Source of the DNA: RI-92 sp037384645
GTDB taxonomy: Bacteria > Pseudomonadota > Gammaproteobacteria > UBA6429 > Thiohalophilaceae
NCBI GenBank assembly: GCA_037384645.1
Contig: JARRNT010000030.1
Span: 1-64,000, forward strand
DNA length: 64,000 nt
Direction: 5' to 3'
Shown here: one piece after another, positions 29,381 through 35,829 of the stretch
Numbering within the stretch: the first letter of the stretch is position 1
Layout of the letters: each line of letters begins with the position of its first letter
Notes under the pieces: model-generated
Seen by the model: the letters and a program-made list of their open reading frames with translations, nothing else
Told to the model about the DNA's origin: nothing
Database searches by the model: none
Made by a program: the position numbers and the translations under genes

Positions 29381-29710
29381 ATGTTACATGGTGCCGTCGT
29401 TACTCTCTTTTTTATCGCCCTGTTTCTCGCCAATCTGCCCTGGCTGCATGAGCGCCTGTTCGTCTTTTTTGCGGCGCCTCAGGAGCGCAAGCCGTTGTGG
29501 CTGTGCCTGATCGAATGGTTTGTCTATTTTATCCTCTGGCTCTTGCTGTCGTTTGGGGTTGAAAAGAAACTGATGGGGCAAATCACGGATCAGGGCTGGG
29601 AATTTTACGTTATTACCCTATGTCTGTTCGTGGTATTTGCCTTGCCAAGTTTCATTTATCGCTATGATCTCAGGCCTCACCTGGAAAAGCGCCAACGTCG
29701 TTCTAAATAA
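29381..29710 (+). CDS. DUF2818 membrane protein
   Basis: This is a 109-residue protein with three predicted helices (about residues 4-20, 41-60 and 74-92) and a basic tail. The N-terminal LFLANLPWLHERLF and the central FVYFILWLLL are characteristic of DUF2818. The family is typically encoded directly after nuoN in betaproteobacteria and some gammaproteobacteria. A complex I-related role is inferred from context only. TAGGAG precedes the ATG. A TGCA-N3-TGCA dyad begins 5 bases after the stop. Confidence 0.85.
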   Translation: MLHGAVVTLFFIALFLANLPWLHERLFVFFAAPQERKPLWLCLIEWFVYFILWLLLSFGVEKKLMGQITDQGWEFYVITLCLFVVFALPSFIYRYDLRPHLEKRQRRSK

Positions 29711-29714
29711 AAGC

Positions 29715-29725
29715 TGCATAATGCA
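29715..29725. promoter_or_regulatory. TGCA-N3-TGCA dyad 1 (upstream of kinase gene)
   Basis: TGCATAATGCA is one of four perfect TGCA-N3-TGCA dyads seen in the non-coding DNA of the sulfur module. It lies about 127 bases before the kinase ATG. The regulator that binds it is inferred, not shown. Confidence 0.5.
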
Positions 29726-29738
29726 ATCTTAATACGGC

Positions 29739-29764
29739 ATTATATTAGTATATGCTAATATAAT
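29739..29764. repeat. AT-rich inverted repeat upstream of kinase gene
   Basis: ATTATATTAG and CTAATATAAT form perfect 10-bp arms around TATATG. It sits between the nuo operon and the kinase promoter. It may act as an operator or as a weak transcription stop for the nuo/DUF2818 transcript. No U-run is present. Confidence 0.5.
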
Positions 29765-29811
29765 TAGCTTATTATTTGTGCAAAATAGATTTAAACTCAC
29801 TTTTACACTGT

Positions 29812-29830
29812 TATACTACTGCAAATTGCA
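29812..29830 (+). promoter_or_regulatory. Kinase promoter -10 with TGCA-N3-TGCA dyad 2
   Basis: TATACT at 29812-29817 is a good -10 element. The -35 region (TTTAAA near 29790) is poor. The dyad TGCAAATTGCA (29820-29830) covers the expected start point. A regulator bound there would block initiation, so autorepression is the simplest reading. The kinase ATG is 22 bases downstream. Confidence 0.45.
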
Positions 29831-29851
29831 AAATTTACAGCAGATAGCAGC

Positions 29852-31810
29852 ATGCAACTTCGCCACAAGTTTTTCATCGCACTGAGTTTGATCACGGCGG
29901 TTCCCCTGCTGATTTTGCTGTTCGGCGTGGTAGACAGGACAGAATCTGAGCTATCGCGGCGCACGGAAAAGGAGCTGCTGGTCACCCTGGACAAAATGGC
30001 CGACGAAATACACCTGATCCTGGAGAACCAGAAGGCGATCGCCCGCGGGCTGGCCTCGGTACCGGTGGTCAAGGCATTTGCCGCCGTGGCCAACAAGCAT
30101 GTTGGTAAGGAAGTCAGTTCTGCAAGTTATCAGCAACGGGCAGATGCCCTGGAGCAGTTCTTTCTGAATTATCAGCGACGCGTGCACAGTATCCAGGCGC
30201 TGCGTTTTATCGATAAATCAGGCAAGACCGTCGTCAAGGTCAAGGAAGGCAAACCGGTTGAACCCAGGCTACGGGACGCGGTGTTCAACCGATATTATAT
30301 TGCCGATCAGTCCAACAAGAGCTTCTTTAAGTTCAGCATCAAAGCCAACAAGGATGTGGTGATGTCGAATTTCGAGCTGGGCCAGGTCACCAAGGGTGCC
30401 GACTTTTGTCCGGCGATGGTGCGTTACTCGGCGCTGATGAAGGATGAACTGGACAATCTGGAAGGACTGGTTGTGGTCAACATGTGGGGGAACAGACTGG
30501 ATTCAACCATCCAGGCCTCACTTGGCGGCTATCCAGGTGCAGCCTACGTGGTGGAAATCAGCAATAACAAAAGCCGCGACGGCATCTATTTGTACAACCG
30601 AAACAACAAGAAGCGCTTCGCCAACCAGTTACATACAAATTATCTTTTTACCAATCACATTAGTCCTGAACAATGGCAAAGAGTGCGTAATGGTCCGCAG
30701 CATGGCTCGTTAGTCCTGAATGACGGAAGCATCATGTTTTATCGCATACTGCGTCCATATAAATCCCGTCCTGATACGGCCTGGCTATTGTTGGTTCAGG
30801 AAGATCGAAACACATTATTTGCCCCGATTGAAAAGGCGCGAAAATCGATCTGGCTATTACTGGCATTGCTGCTGATTGTCAGCCTGCCTGTCTCAGTATG
30901 GGCGGCCTGGCACCTGGCAAAACCGGTGAACTCGCTTGCTCAGGTTATCACGGCTTATGCGGATGGAAAGCGTGACGTCCGCTACCAGGATGATCGGCGT
31001 GATGAGATCGGTCACGCCGGTAAGGCGTTCAATTATCTGGCTGGGAATCTACAGAAAGCTGAACGCGATCGTGATGAAGCAGAGGCGATGGTCAGGCAGT
31101 CTGAACGGCTGGCGTCTCTGGGCCAGCTTGCGGCCGGTATCGGACATGAAATTAATAATCCACTGATGAATGTTATGTCGCTCGCGGCCCTGATTGAAGA
31201 AGCTGTAAAAGAAAACGAACAAGTTGCGAGCGATGTACATCTGTTACAGCAGGAAGGTAAGCGTTGCGCAAGGATTGTTCAGGGGATTCTGAGTTTTGCG
31301 CGTGAGAGTAAAACGCATTACGAACAATTTGATATGAGCGGGCTGATAGAAGATACGCTGGATCTGCTGCGGCACAGGATTGAAAGCGCGGAAATTAGAA
31401 TGATTACCGATCTTGAGCCCAGGCTCATGATTGTTGCCGATGCCAACCAGGTACAACAGGTGCTGGTCAATGTCATATTGAATGCAGTCCAGGCTTCGTC
31501 CACAAATGGCACGATACAGATTAAATCCTACAAAGATATTGATTATGTGGCGGTAGAAATCACCGATACCGGTACTGGTATTGAACAACGAAATATGGCG
31601 AAAGTCTTTGATCCGTTTTTTACCACCAAGGCAGAAGGAGAGGGAACGGGGCTGGGTTTGTCAGTCAGTTATGGCATTGTAAAACATCATGGCGGCACAA
31701 TATACATGAAGAATAACAAAGGCAAAGGTTTGCGGGTTGTCATACTTCTGCCGTTTCAGGTTCCTTCAGAAAAGATAAAGTCAGAAATGGAGGCAGTACA
31801 TGCCGTCTAA
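29852..31810 (+). CDS. Cache/HAMP sensor histidine kinase of the sulfur module
   Basis: This is a 652-residue membrane sensor kinase. TM1 is near residues 9-27. A large periplasmic region of about 300 residues, with Cache-like stretches such as SIQALRFIDKSGKTVVKVKEGKP, leads to TM2 near 333-352. HAMP follows, then a coiled segment. The phospho-acceptor is H432 in AAGIGHEINNPLMNVMSL, an NtrB-like HEINNPL box. The ATPase boxes are NVILNAVQAS, DTGTGI, FDPFFTTK and GEGTGLGLSVSYGIVKHHGG. It overlaps the sigma54 activator by 11 bases, so the two form a pair. The periplasmic ligand is unknown. A sulfur compound is inferred from the neighbours. Confidence 0.9.
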   Translation: MQLRHKFFIALSLITAVPLLILLFGVVDRTESELSRRTEKELLVTLDKMADEIHLILENQKAIARGLASVPVVKAFAAVANKHVGKEVSSASYQQRADALEQFFLNYQRRVHSIQALRFIDKSGKTVVKVKEGKPVEPRLRDAVFNRYYIADQSNKSFFKFSIKANKDVVMSNFELGQVTKGADFCPAMVRYSALMKDELDNLEGLVVVNMWGNRLDSTIQASLGGYPGAAYVVEISNNKSRDGIYLYNRNNKKRFANQLHTNYLFTNHISPEQWQRVRNGPQHGSLVLNDGSIMFYRILRPYKSRPDTAWLLLVQEDRNTLFAPIEKARKSIWLLLALLLIVSLPVSVWAAWHLAKPVNSLAQVITAYADGKRDVRYQDDRRDEIGHAGKAFNYLAGNLQKAERDRDEAEAMVRQSERLASLGQLAAGIGHEINNPLMNVMSLAALIEEAVKENEQVASDVHLLQQEGKRCARIVQGILSFARESKTHYEQFDMSGLIEDTLDLLRHRIESAEIRMITDLEPRLMIVADANQVQQVLVNVILNAVQASSTNGTIQIKSYKDIDYVAVEITDTGTGIEQRNMAKVFDPFFTTKAEGEGTGLGLSVSYGIVKHHGGTIYMKNNKGKGLRVVILLPFQVPSEKIKSEMEAVHAV

Positions 31811-33176
31811 TAGATTGCGAATTATGTTCGTCGACGATGATGCAGTTACCTGCAGGGTAATGAAGCGGAATTGCGACAATGCCAACTATATGTGTACGGT
31901 ATATCAGGAAGCAAAGACCTGTCTTGACGATTTTCGGCGGGATGCCGCTGATGTTGTTATTACCGATTTACGCATGCCTGGAATGAACGGGTTTGAATTG
32001 TTGAGTGAATTACGGGCAATCGATGCGGATGTTCCCGTGCTGGTAATGACGGGATACTCATCGGTGGAAAATGCGGTTGAAGCAATGAAACGCGGCGCGA
32101 ATGATTTTATCAAAAAACCTTTCGATTTTGAGGAATTGCGCCTGATGCTGGAGCGGACCATGAAATCCATACGTCTGCGCAATGAAAACAAGCTGCTTAA
32201 ACGTAGAATCGGGCAAAAACGCAATCGTTTTGGCATGATCGGCGAAACACCGGTGATGCGCTCCCTGTTTGCTACGATCGAAAAAGTCGCCGAAGTATCT
32301 TGTAGTGTTATCCTGACAGGCGAGTCTGGTACAGGCAAGGAACTTGTCGCGCATGCATTACACGACTTTAGCCCAAGAAGTGACAAACCTTTCGTCGCTA
32401 TAGACTGTGGCGCTCTCAATGAAACCCTGCTGGAGAGTGAGCTGTTCGGTCATGAAAAAGGCGCATTTACCGGCGCAATACAACGCAAGCATGGATTGAT
32501 GGAACAGGCGGACGGCGGCACGCTGTTCCTGGATGAGATCTGTAATATTTCAGATGCCATGCAAATTAAACTGATGAGAGCAATTGAGGACCGGCGCATT
32601 ATCCGTGTTGGCAATACTACATCTATCCCGGTAGACGTCAGGGTAATTGCCGCAAGTAACAAGGATCTGGGAAAGATGGTCGAAGAGGGCCGCCTGAGGC
32701 ATGATTTTTACCACCGGCTTAATGTTGTCAATGTTCACGTTCCCTCGCTGGGTGAGCACAGGGAAGATATCCCGGCTATGGTTGATCATTTTGTAAATGA
32801 ATTTTCCGAGCGTTATCAACGTAATGTTAAAGGCTTTGACAGCATTTCATTACAGCAGATGATTGAAGCAGACTGGAGTGGTAATGTGCGTGAATTGCGC
32901 AATACTGTGGAACGCTGCGTTATTCTGGCAGAAGGTCCCATCCTCAGTTGGGGGCAGGCGGGTGAGCAGCCTGAATCTGCGCAGGACGGCTTGCTGCCGG
33001 TGAGGTTTTCCGAAGACCAGTTTGTTTCCCTGCTGGAGTTGGAGCAGGAATACATTAATCACGTGTTGAAATGTTTTAAAGGTCGCAAAACCAAGGCGGC
33101 GCAGGTGCTGGGTATCGACAAGACAACGCTCTGGCGTAAACTGCGCCGTTACGATAATGAAGAAGAAACGGTGTGA
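31800..33176 (+). CDS. Sigma54-dependent NtrC-type response regulator
   Basis: This is a 458-residue activator with three domains. The receiver has phospho-acceptor D56 in ITDLRMPGMNG. The AAA+ domain has Walker A GESGTGKE (174-181) and the sigma54-contacting GAFTGA loop (221-226). The C-terminal Fis-type helix-turn-helix is RKTKAAQVLGIDKTTLWRKLRRY. All parts needed for sigma54 activation are present. It overlaps the kinase gene. Sigma54-type promoter elements precede the next gene and soxY. It resembles in layout the sigma54-dependent TspS-TspR systems reported for sox control in Acidithiobacillus. Orthology was not tested. Confidence 0.93.
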   Translation: MPSNRLRIMFVDDDAVTCRVMKRNCDNANYMCTVYQEAKTCLDDFRRDAADVVITDLRMPGMNGFELLSELRAIDADVPVLVMTGYSSVENAVEAMKRGANDFIKKPFDFEELRLMLERTMKSIRLRNENKLLKRRIGQKRNRFGMIGETPVMRSLFATIEKVAEVSCSVILTGESGTGKELVAHALHDFSPRSDKPFVAIDCGALNETLLESELFGHEKGAFTGAIQRKHGLMEQADGGTLFLDEICNISDAMQIKLMRAIEDRRIIRVGNTTSIPVDVRVIAASNKDLGKMVEEGRLRHDFYHRLNVVNVHVPSLGEHREDIPAMVDHFVNEFSERYQRNVKGFDSISLQQMIEADWSGNVRELRNTVERCVILAEGPILSWGQAGEQPESAQDGLLPVRFSEDQFVSLLELEQEYINHVLKCFKGRKTKAAQVLGIDKTTLWRKLRRYDNEEETV

Positions 33177-33186
33177 TTTACATATT

Positions 33187-33215
33187 TTGCTTCGCAATAT
33201 AGGTGCAGATTGCAC
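33187..33215. promoter_or_regulatory. Candidate activator sites upstream of dsrE-like gene (dyad 3)
   Basis: Two small palindromes lie in tandem about 17 bases apart, centre to centre: TTGC-TTC-GCAA (33187-33197) and GTGCA-GAT-TGCAC (33203-33215). The second contains TGCAGATTGCA. The same 11 bases occur upstream of soxY in the same orientation to its promoter. The distance to the -24 element is about 90 bases, a normal enhancer distance for an NtrC-type activator. Confidence 0.55.
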
Positions 33216-33304
33216 TGATAAAAAATATTAGTTTGTTCTAATTAACTGTAACGCTGTAGCTAACTTGTTGTAAATAATAGAAGACTTTAAACAATATAAG
33301 ATTT

Positions 33305-33320
33305 TGGAATACATATTGCT
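33305..33320 (+). promoter_or_regulatory. Sigma54 promoter of dsrE-like gene
   Basis: TGGAATACATATTGCT has the invariant GG and GC with exactly ten bases between them, and a full TTGCT -12 element. The -24 element keeps TGG but not CAC. Transcription would start near 33331, about 57 bases before the ATG. The adjacent NtrC-type regulator supports it. Confidence 0.6.
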
Positions 33321-33387
33321 TTACGTATTGCCATGTACGAACAAAAGTACATTTATATTAGAAATATCTAAAATGAGGAGGAGTAGT

Positions 33388-33858
33388 ATGAATAACCTGG
33401 CCAAAGTAGTATTCATGACAACCACGTTTGCATTGGCGACGACAGCGCATGCGGTCGATACGTCAAAACCGGCAAATAACGGCTATCACCAGCAAAAGGT
33501 CGTTTATCATGTTAATAATATTGCGCATGCCAAAGGCGCGTTTCGCAATATTAAAAACCATCTCAATGCGATTGGTGATGCAAATGCCGATATCATTGTT
33601 GTTACGCATAGCTCAGGCGCATTTGCACTGGTTGATGGAGCCATGGGCAAGAAGGACAAGGACGGCAAGGTATATAATCTTAAGGATATGATTGCGGCCC
33701 TGGCCAACCGCGGTGTTAAATTCGAGATATGCGCTAATACCATTCGCGGCAAGAAGATTCCGAAATCAAAAATCAACGAATATGCCGTCGTTGTTCCGTC
33801 CGGTGTCGCAGAAGTCGCTGACCTGGAACAAAAAGGCTATATGTACATCAAGCCGTAA
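33388..33858 (+). CDS. Exported DsrE-like protein
   Basis: The 156-residue protein starts at ATG 33388 after a very strong GAGGAGGAG. The ORF extends further upstream but crosses the sigma54 promoter. A signal peptide (about 1-22, ending TTAHA) directs it to the periplasm. The rest is a DsrE/DsrF-like fold: VVYHVNNIAHAKGAFRNIKNHL, DIIVVTHSSGAFALV, and the conserved Cys C115 in FEICANTIRG. Cytoplasmic DsrE proteins carry sulfur as persulfide on such a cysteine. A similar role for this exported form is an inference. It converges with soxZ and is likely under sigma54 control. Confidence 0.85.
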   Translation: MNNLAKVVFMTTTFALATTAHAVDTSKPANNGYHQQKVVYHVNNIAHAKGAFRNIKNHLNAIGDANADIIVVTHSSGAFALVDGAMGKKDKDGKVYNLKDMIAALANRGVKFEICANTIRGKKIPKSKINEYAVVVPSGVAEVADLEQKGYMYIKP

Positions 33859-34254
33859 TTAAAGCTTACTGCAAAGTAGTTTACGGGCGCTTATGCGCCC
33901 GTTTTTTTGCAGCATGATTTTTGTGGTCAAAAAAAGGCGTGCCGGAGTCTCGCCTGAATCAGACATGCCTTCGTTATCTACCCAGCTCAACTTGATGGTG
34001 TCACCTTTTTTGGCGTTTTTAACACGGAAAGCGATAAACGGATTCTTGGATACCCTCGAACCCCACAGGCAGGTCAGGACAGTCTTGCCGTTCAGATCGC
34101 ACTTCAGCTCCGTGATAAAGTGAGCCGGAATCAATTTGCCAGTGGCCTTGTCTTTACGCAGACCGGTTTCCATCGGGTGAAATATGATTGCCTTGACGGA
34201 CGCGGTATCGTTTTTCTCAGACCATGCACGGATTTTCATTTTTCTCAATGCCAT
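33859..34254 (-). CDS. soxZ: Sulfur-oxidation carrier protein SoxZ (3' end doubtful)
   Basis: SoxZ pairs with SoxY to present the sulfur-carrying arm to the Sox enzymes. The Ig-like domain is clear: KAIIFHPMETGLRKDKATGK, PAHFITEL, WGSRVSKNPFIAFRVK and GDTIKLSWVDNEG. The ORF as read has 131 codons. The last ~23 residues are encoded by a T7 run and by the neighbour's terminator. One T fewer would stop at 33927 after 108 residues, the usual SoxZ length. A homopolymer sequencing error or a real recent frameshift is likely. GAGG precedes the ATG. soxY lies 31 bases upstream. Confidence 0.88.
   Translation of the reverse strand: MALRKMKIRAWSEKNDTASVKAIIFHPMETGLRKDKATGKLIPAHFITELKCDLNGKTVLTCLWGSRVSKNPFIAFRVKNAKKGDTIKLSWVDNEGMSDSGETPARLFLTTKIMLQKNGRISARKLLCSKL
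33883..33908 (+). terminator. Intrinsic terminator of dsrE-like gene
   Basis: ACGGGCGC-TTAT-GCGCCCGT is a perfect 8-bp stem followed directly by a run of T. It ends the dsrE-like transcript. The minus-strand soxZ ORF, as read, runs through it. Confidence 0.92.
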
Positions 34255-34285
34255 TTGTATTTACCTCGCTAATCTCTTTTGTCCA

Positions 34286-34759
34286 TTAACCGCCACAACC
34301 GCCGAGGGTGACCTTGACGGATTTTTTGGTACTCAGCAACTTGCCGCCAGCCTTGGCGACGGCGATCACATCCGAAGACTTGCGCATTTTGATGCGACCC
34401 GTGATATACGGTTCGGTATCTTCGGTAAACAGATAGCTTGCACACAGTGGGGTGGTGTTATGAGGTACCAGAATCGAAATCTGGGAAGTTTTAGGCAGTG
34501 AAGTTTTTACGGTAATCGAGACAACGGCGCCATTTTCCGCAATATCCGGCGCCTGAATGGTTATATCCTTGCTGTTGGCAGTACTGCTCGTGCCGGATAG
34601 TGCCTTGAGGGCGTCATTGACGCTTTTTGCCATAAAGGCACTTTTCGGCCAGGCTGCAGCCAGTACCGCGCGCGGGGTGAGCAGGCCGGCACTGGCTGCA
34701 ACAGCGACCGTGCAGGCCGTCATACTGGCCTGCAGAAATGTTCTACGAGATTGTTTCAT
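34286..34759 (-). CDS. soxY: Sulfur-oxidation carrier protein SoxY
   Basis: SoxY carries sulfur intermediates on a cysteine at the end of a flexible C-terminal arm. The 157-residue precursor has a Tat signal (SRRTFLQAS) and a hydrophobic stretch to about residue 35. The C-terminus is GGCGG with C155, the carrier motif. The ATG at 34759 has AAGGAG six bases upstream, and a longer 5-codon extension is not supported. No soxA, soxX, soxB or soxCD is in the window, so SoxYZ must work with partners encoded elsewhere or in a different pathway. Confidence 0.95.
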   Translation of the reverse strand: MKQSRRTFLQASMTACTVAVAASAGLLTPRAVLAAAWPKSAFMAKSVNDALKALSGTSSTANSKDITIQAPDIAENGAVVSITVKTSLPKTSQISILVPHNTTPLCASYLFTEDTEPYITGRIKMRKSSDVIAVAKAGGKLLSTKKSVKVTLGGCGG

Positions 34760-34819
34760 TGCATACTCCTTCATTCACTTCTTTCAGGATGGTTATTAAA
34801 ATTTTTGTGTATGATAGCA

Positions 34820-34835
34820 AGCAATACTTGTACCA
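34820..34835 (-). promoter_or_regulatory. Sigma54 promoter of soxYZ
   Basis: On the minus strand, TGGTACAAGTATTGCT matches TGGCAC-N5-TTGCT at all positions but one, with GG-N10-GC spacing. A start near 34809 gives a leader of about 50 bases before soxY. It is the better of the two sigma54 matches at this locus. Confidence 0.72.
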
Positions 34836-34899
34836 CCAAGAAAAAAACATAAATAACAATGGGTTACATGCATTGCCTGAAAAGCTCTTTAGCGGCTGT

Positions 34900-34929
34900 T
34901 GCAATCTGCAATATCGGTCAGTGCAACAC
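34900..34929. promoter_or_regulatory. Candidate activator sites upstream of soxYZ (dyad 4)
   Basis: TTGCA-ATC-TGCAA is a perfect dyad with core at 34900-34910. Read toward soxY it contains TGCAGATTGCA, identical to the site before the dsrE-like gene. A weaker second site, GTGCAACAC (34921-34929), lies further from the promoter, at a spacing close to that of the paired sites upstream of the dsrE-like gene. The main dyad is about 65 bases from the -24 element. Confidence 0.55.
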
Positions 34930-35063
34930 GTATTCATTCTGTGCGCCGCATCGGTCTGGGGTACCAATGCCAGCTATATCGGCACGGCCGCAATCATACA
35001 TCAATTATAAGTTGCCGTGTCGTACCACTTTGTTCCGGTTATCGAAGGGTTTGCAGGAGTACC

Positions 35064-35091
35064 TTGTAAAAGCCTGATCCCATGGTAGAAT
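35064..35091 (+). promoter_or_regulatory. Promoter of initiator tRNA
   Basis: TTGTAA (35064-35069) and TAGAAT (35086-35091) are separated by 16 bases. The discriminator is GCGCGC, which is common at stable-RNA promoters under stringent control. The tRNA starts 13 bases after the -10. Confidence 0.6.
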
Positions 35092-35103
35092 GCGCGCCTC
35101 TGA

Positions 35104-35180
<77 letters not shown>

Positions 35181-35222
35181 AATTATGAAATGCCCAAACT
35201 CCGGTCAAATCGGGATTTGCGC

Positions 35223-35261
35223 TGGTCAGAATTGCAAGACGTGCTATAATGCCTTGCAATT
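35223..35261 (+). promoter_or_regulatory. rimP operon promoter inside an inverted repeat
   Basis: A consensus -10 TATAAT (35245-35250) has a weak -35 (TGGTCA, 16 bases upstream). Perfect 9-bp arms AATTGCAAG (35230-35238) and CTTGCAATT (35253-35261) flank the -10. This could be an operator, or a hairpin in read-through RNA from the tRNA. Confidence 0.5.
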
Positions 35262-35275
35262 TAAGAAGTTATAAG

Positions 35276-35299
35276 AAGTGGGCCTTGTGCCCACTTTTT
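35276..35299 (+). terminator. Leader hairpin/attenuator before rimP
   Basis: AAGTGGGC-CTTGT-GCCCACTT is a perfect 8-bp stem followed by TTT, standing 20 bases before the rimP ATG. Leader terminators at this position are known in gammaproteobacterial rimP-nusA-infB operons. NusA could modulate read-through. Confidence 0.7.
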
Positions 35300-35319
35300 G
35301 TTTACGGGGATACAGATTT

Positions 35320-35778
35320 ATGGGACCGCTGGAGCAACGCGTGATGAGCCTGCTGGAACCCACTGTATCCGCCCTCGGATATGAACTATTGGGCGTTGAA
35401 TATCTGGCCCAGGGCAAGCACAGTCGTTTGCGCCTGTACATTGACGCACCGTCGGGTATTGGGCTGGAAGATTGCGAGAACGTCAGCCATCAGGTCAGCG
35501 GGATACTGGATGTCGAAGATCCCATCAGGGGTCAGTATTCGCTGGAAGTGTCCTCGCCCGGCCTGGACAGGCCACTGTTCACAGTGGCGCATTATGCCCA
35601 GTTTGAAGGGCACACAGTGAAACTGCGTTTACACCAGCCGCGTGATGGACAGCGGAATTTTCATGGGCGGATCGCGTCAGTGAAAGATGGACAGATATAT
35701 ATAAGTATGGACGATGGCATCCAGCTGGCCTTGTCAATCGAGGATATCGAAAAGGCAAATCTGGTGCCGGAATTGTGA
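35320..35778 (+). CDS. rimP: Ribosome maturation factor RimP
   Basis: RimP helps assemble the 30S subunit. The 152-residue protein starts at ATG 35320 (MGPLEQRVMSLLEPTV). A 14-codon extension upstream is encoded by the leader hairpin and is rejected. Motifs are GYELLGVEYL, LRLYIDAPSGIGLEDCENVS, and YSLEVSSPGLDRPL. The C-terminal SH3-like domain ends DIEKANLVPEL. It is the first protein gene of a translation-related operon. Confidence 0.96.
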   Translation: MGPLEQRVMSLLEPTVSALGYELLGVEYLAQGKHSRLRLYIDAPSGIGLEDCENVSHQVSGILDVEDPIRGQYSLEVSSPGLDRPLFTVAHYAQFEGHTVKLRLHQPRDGQRNFHGRIASVKDGQIYISMDDGIQLALSIEDIEKANLVPEL

Positions 35779-35829
35779 CCGGCATGAAGTATGCGAACAT
35801 GCCTGCGGCGTGAATGAGGCAAGACGAAA

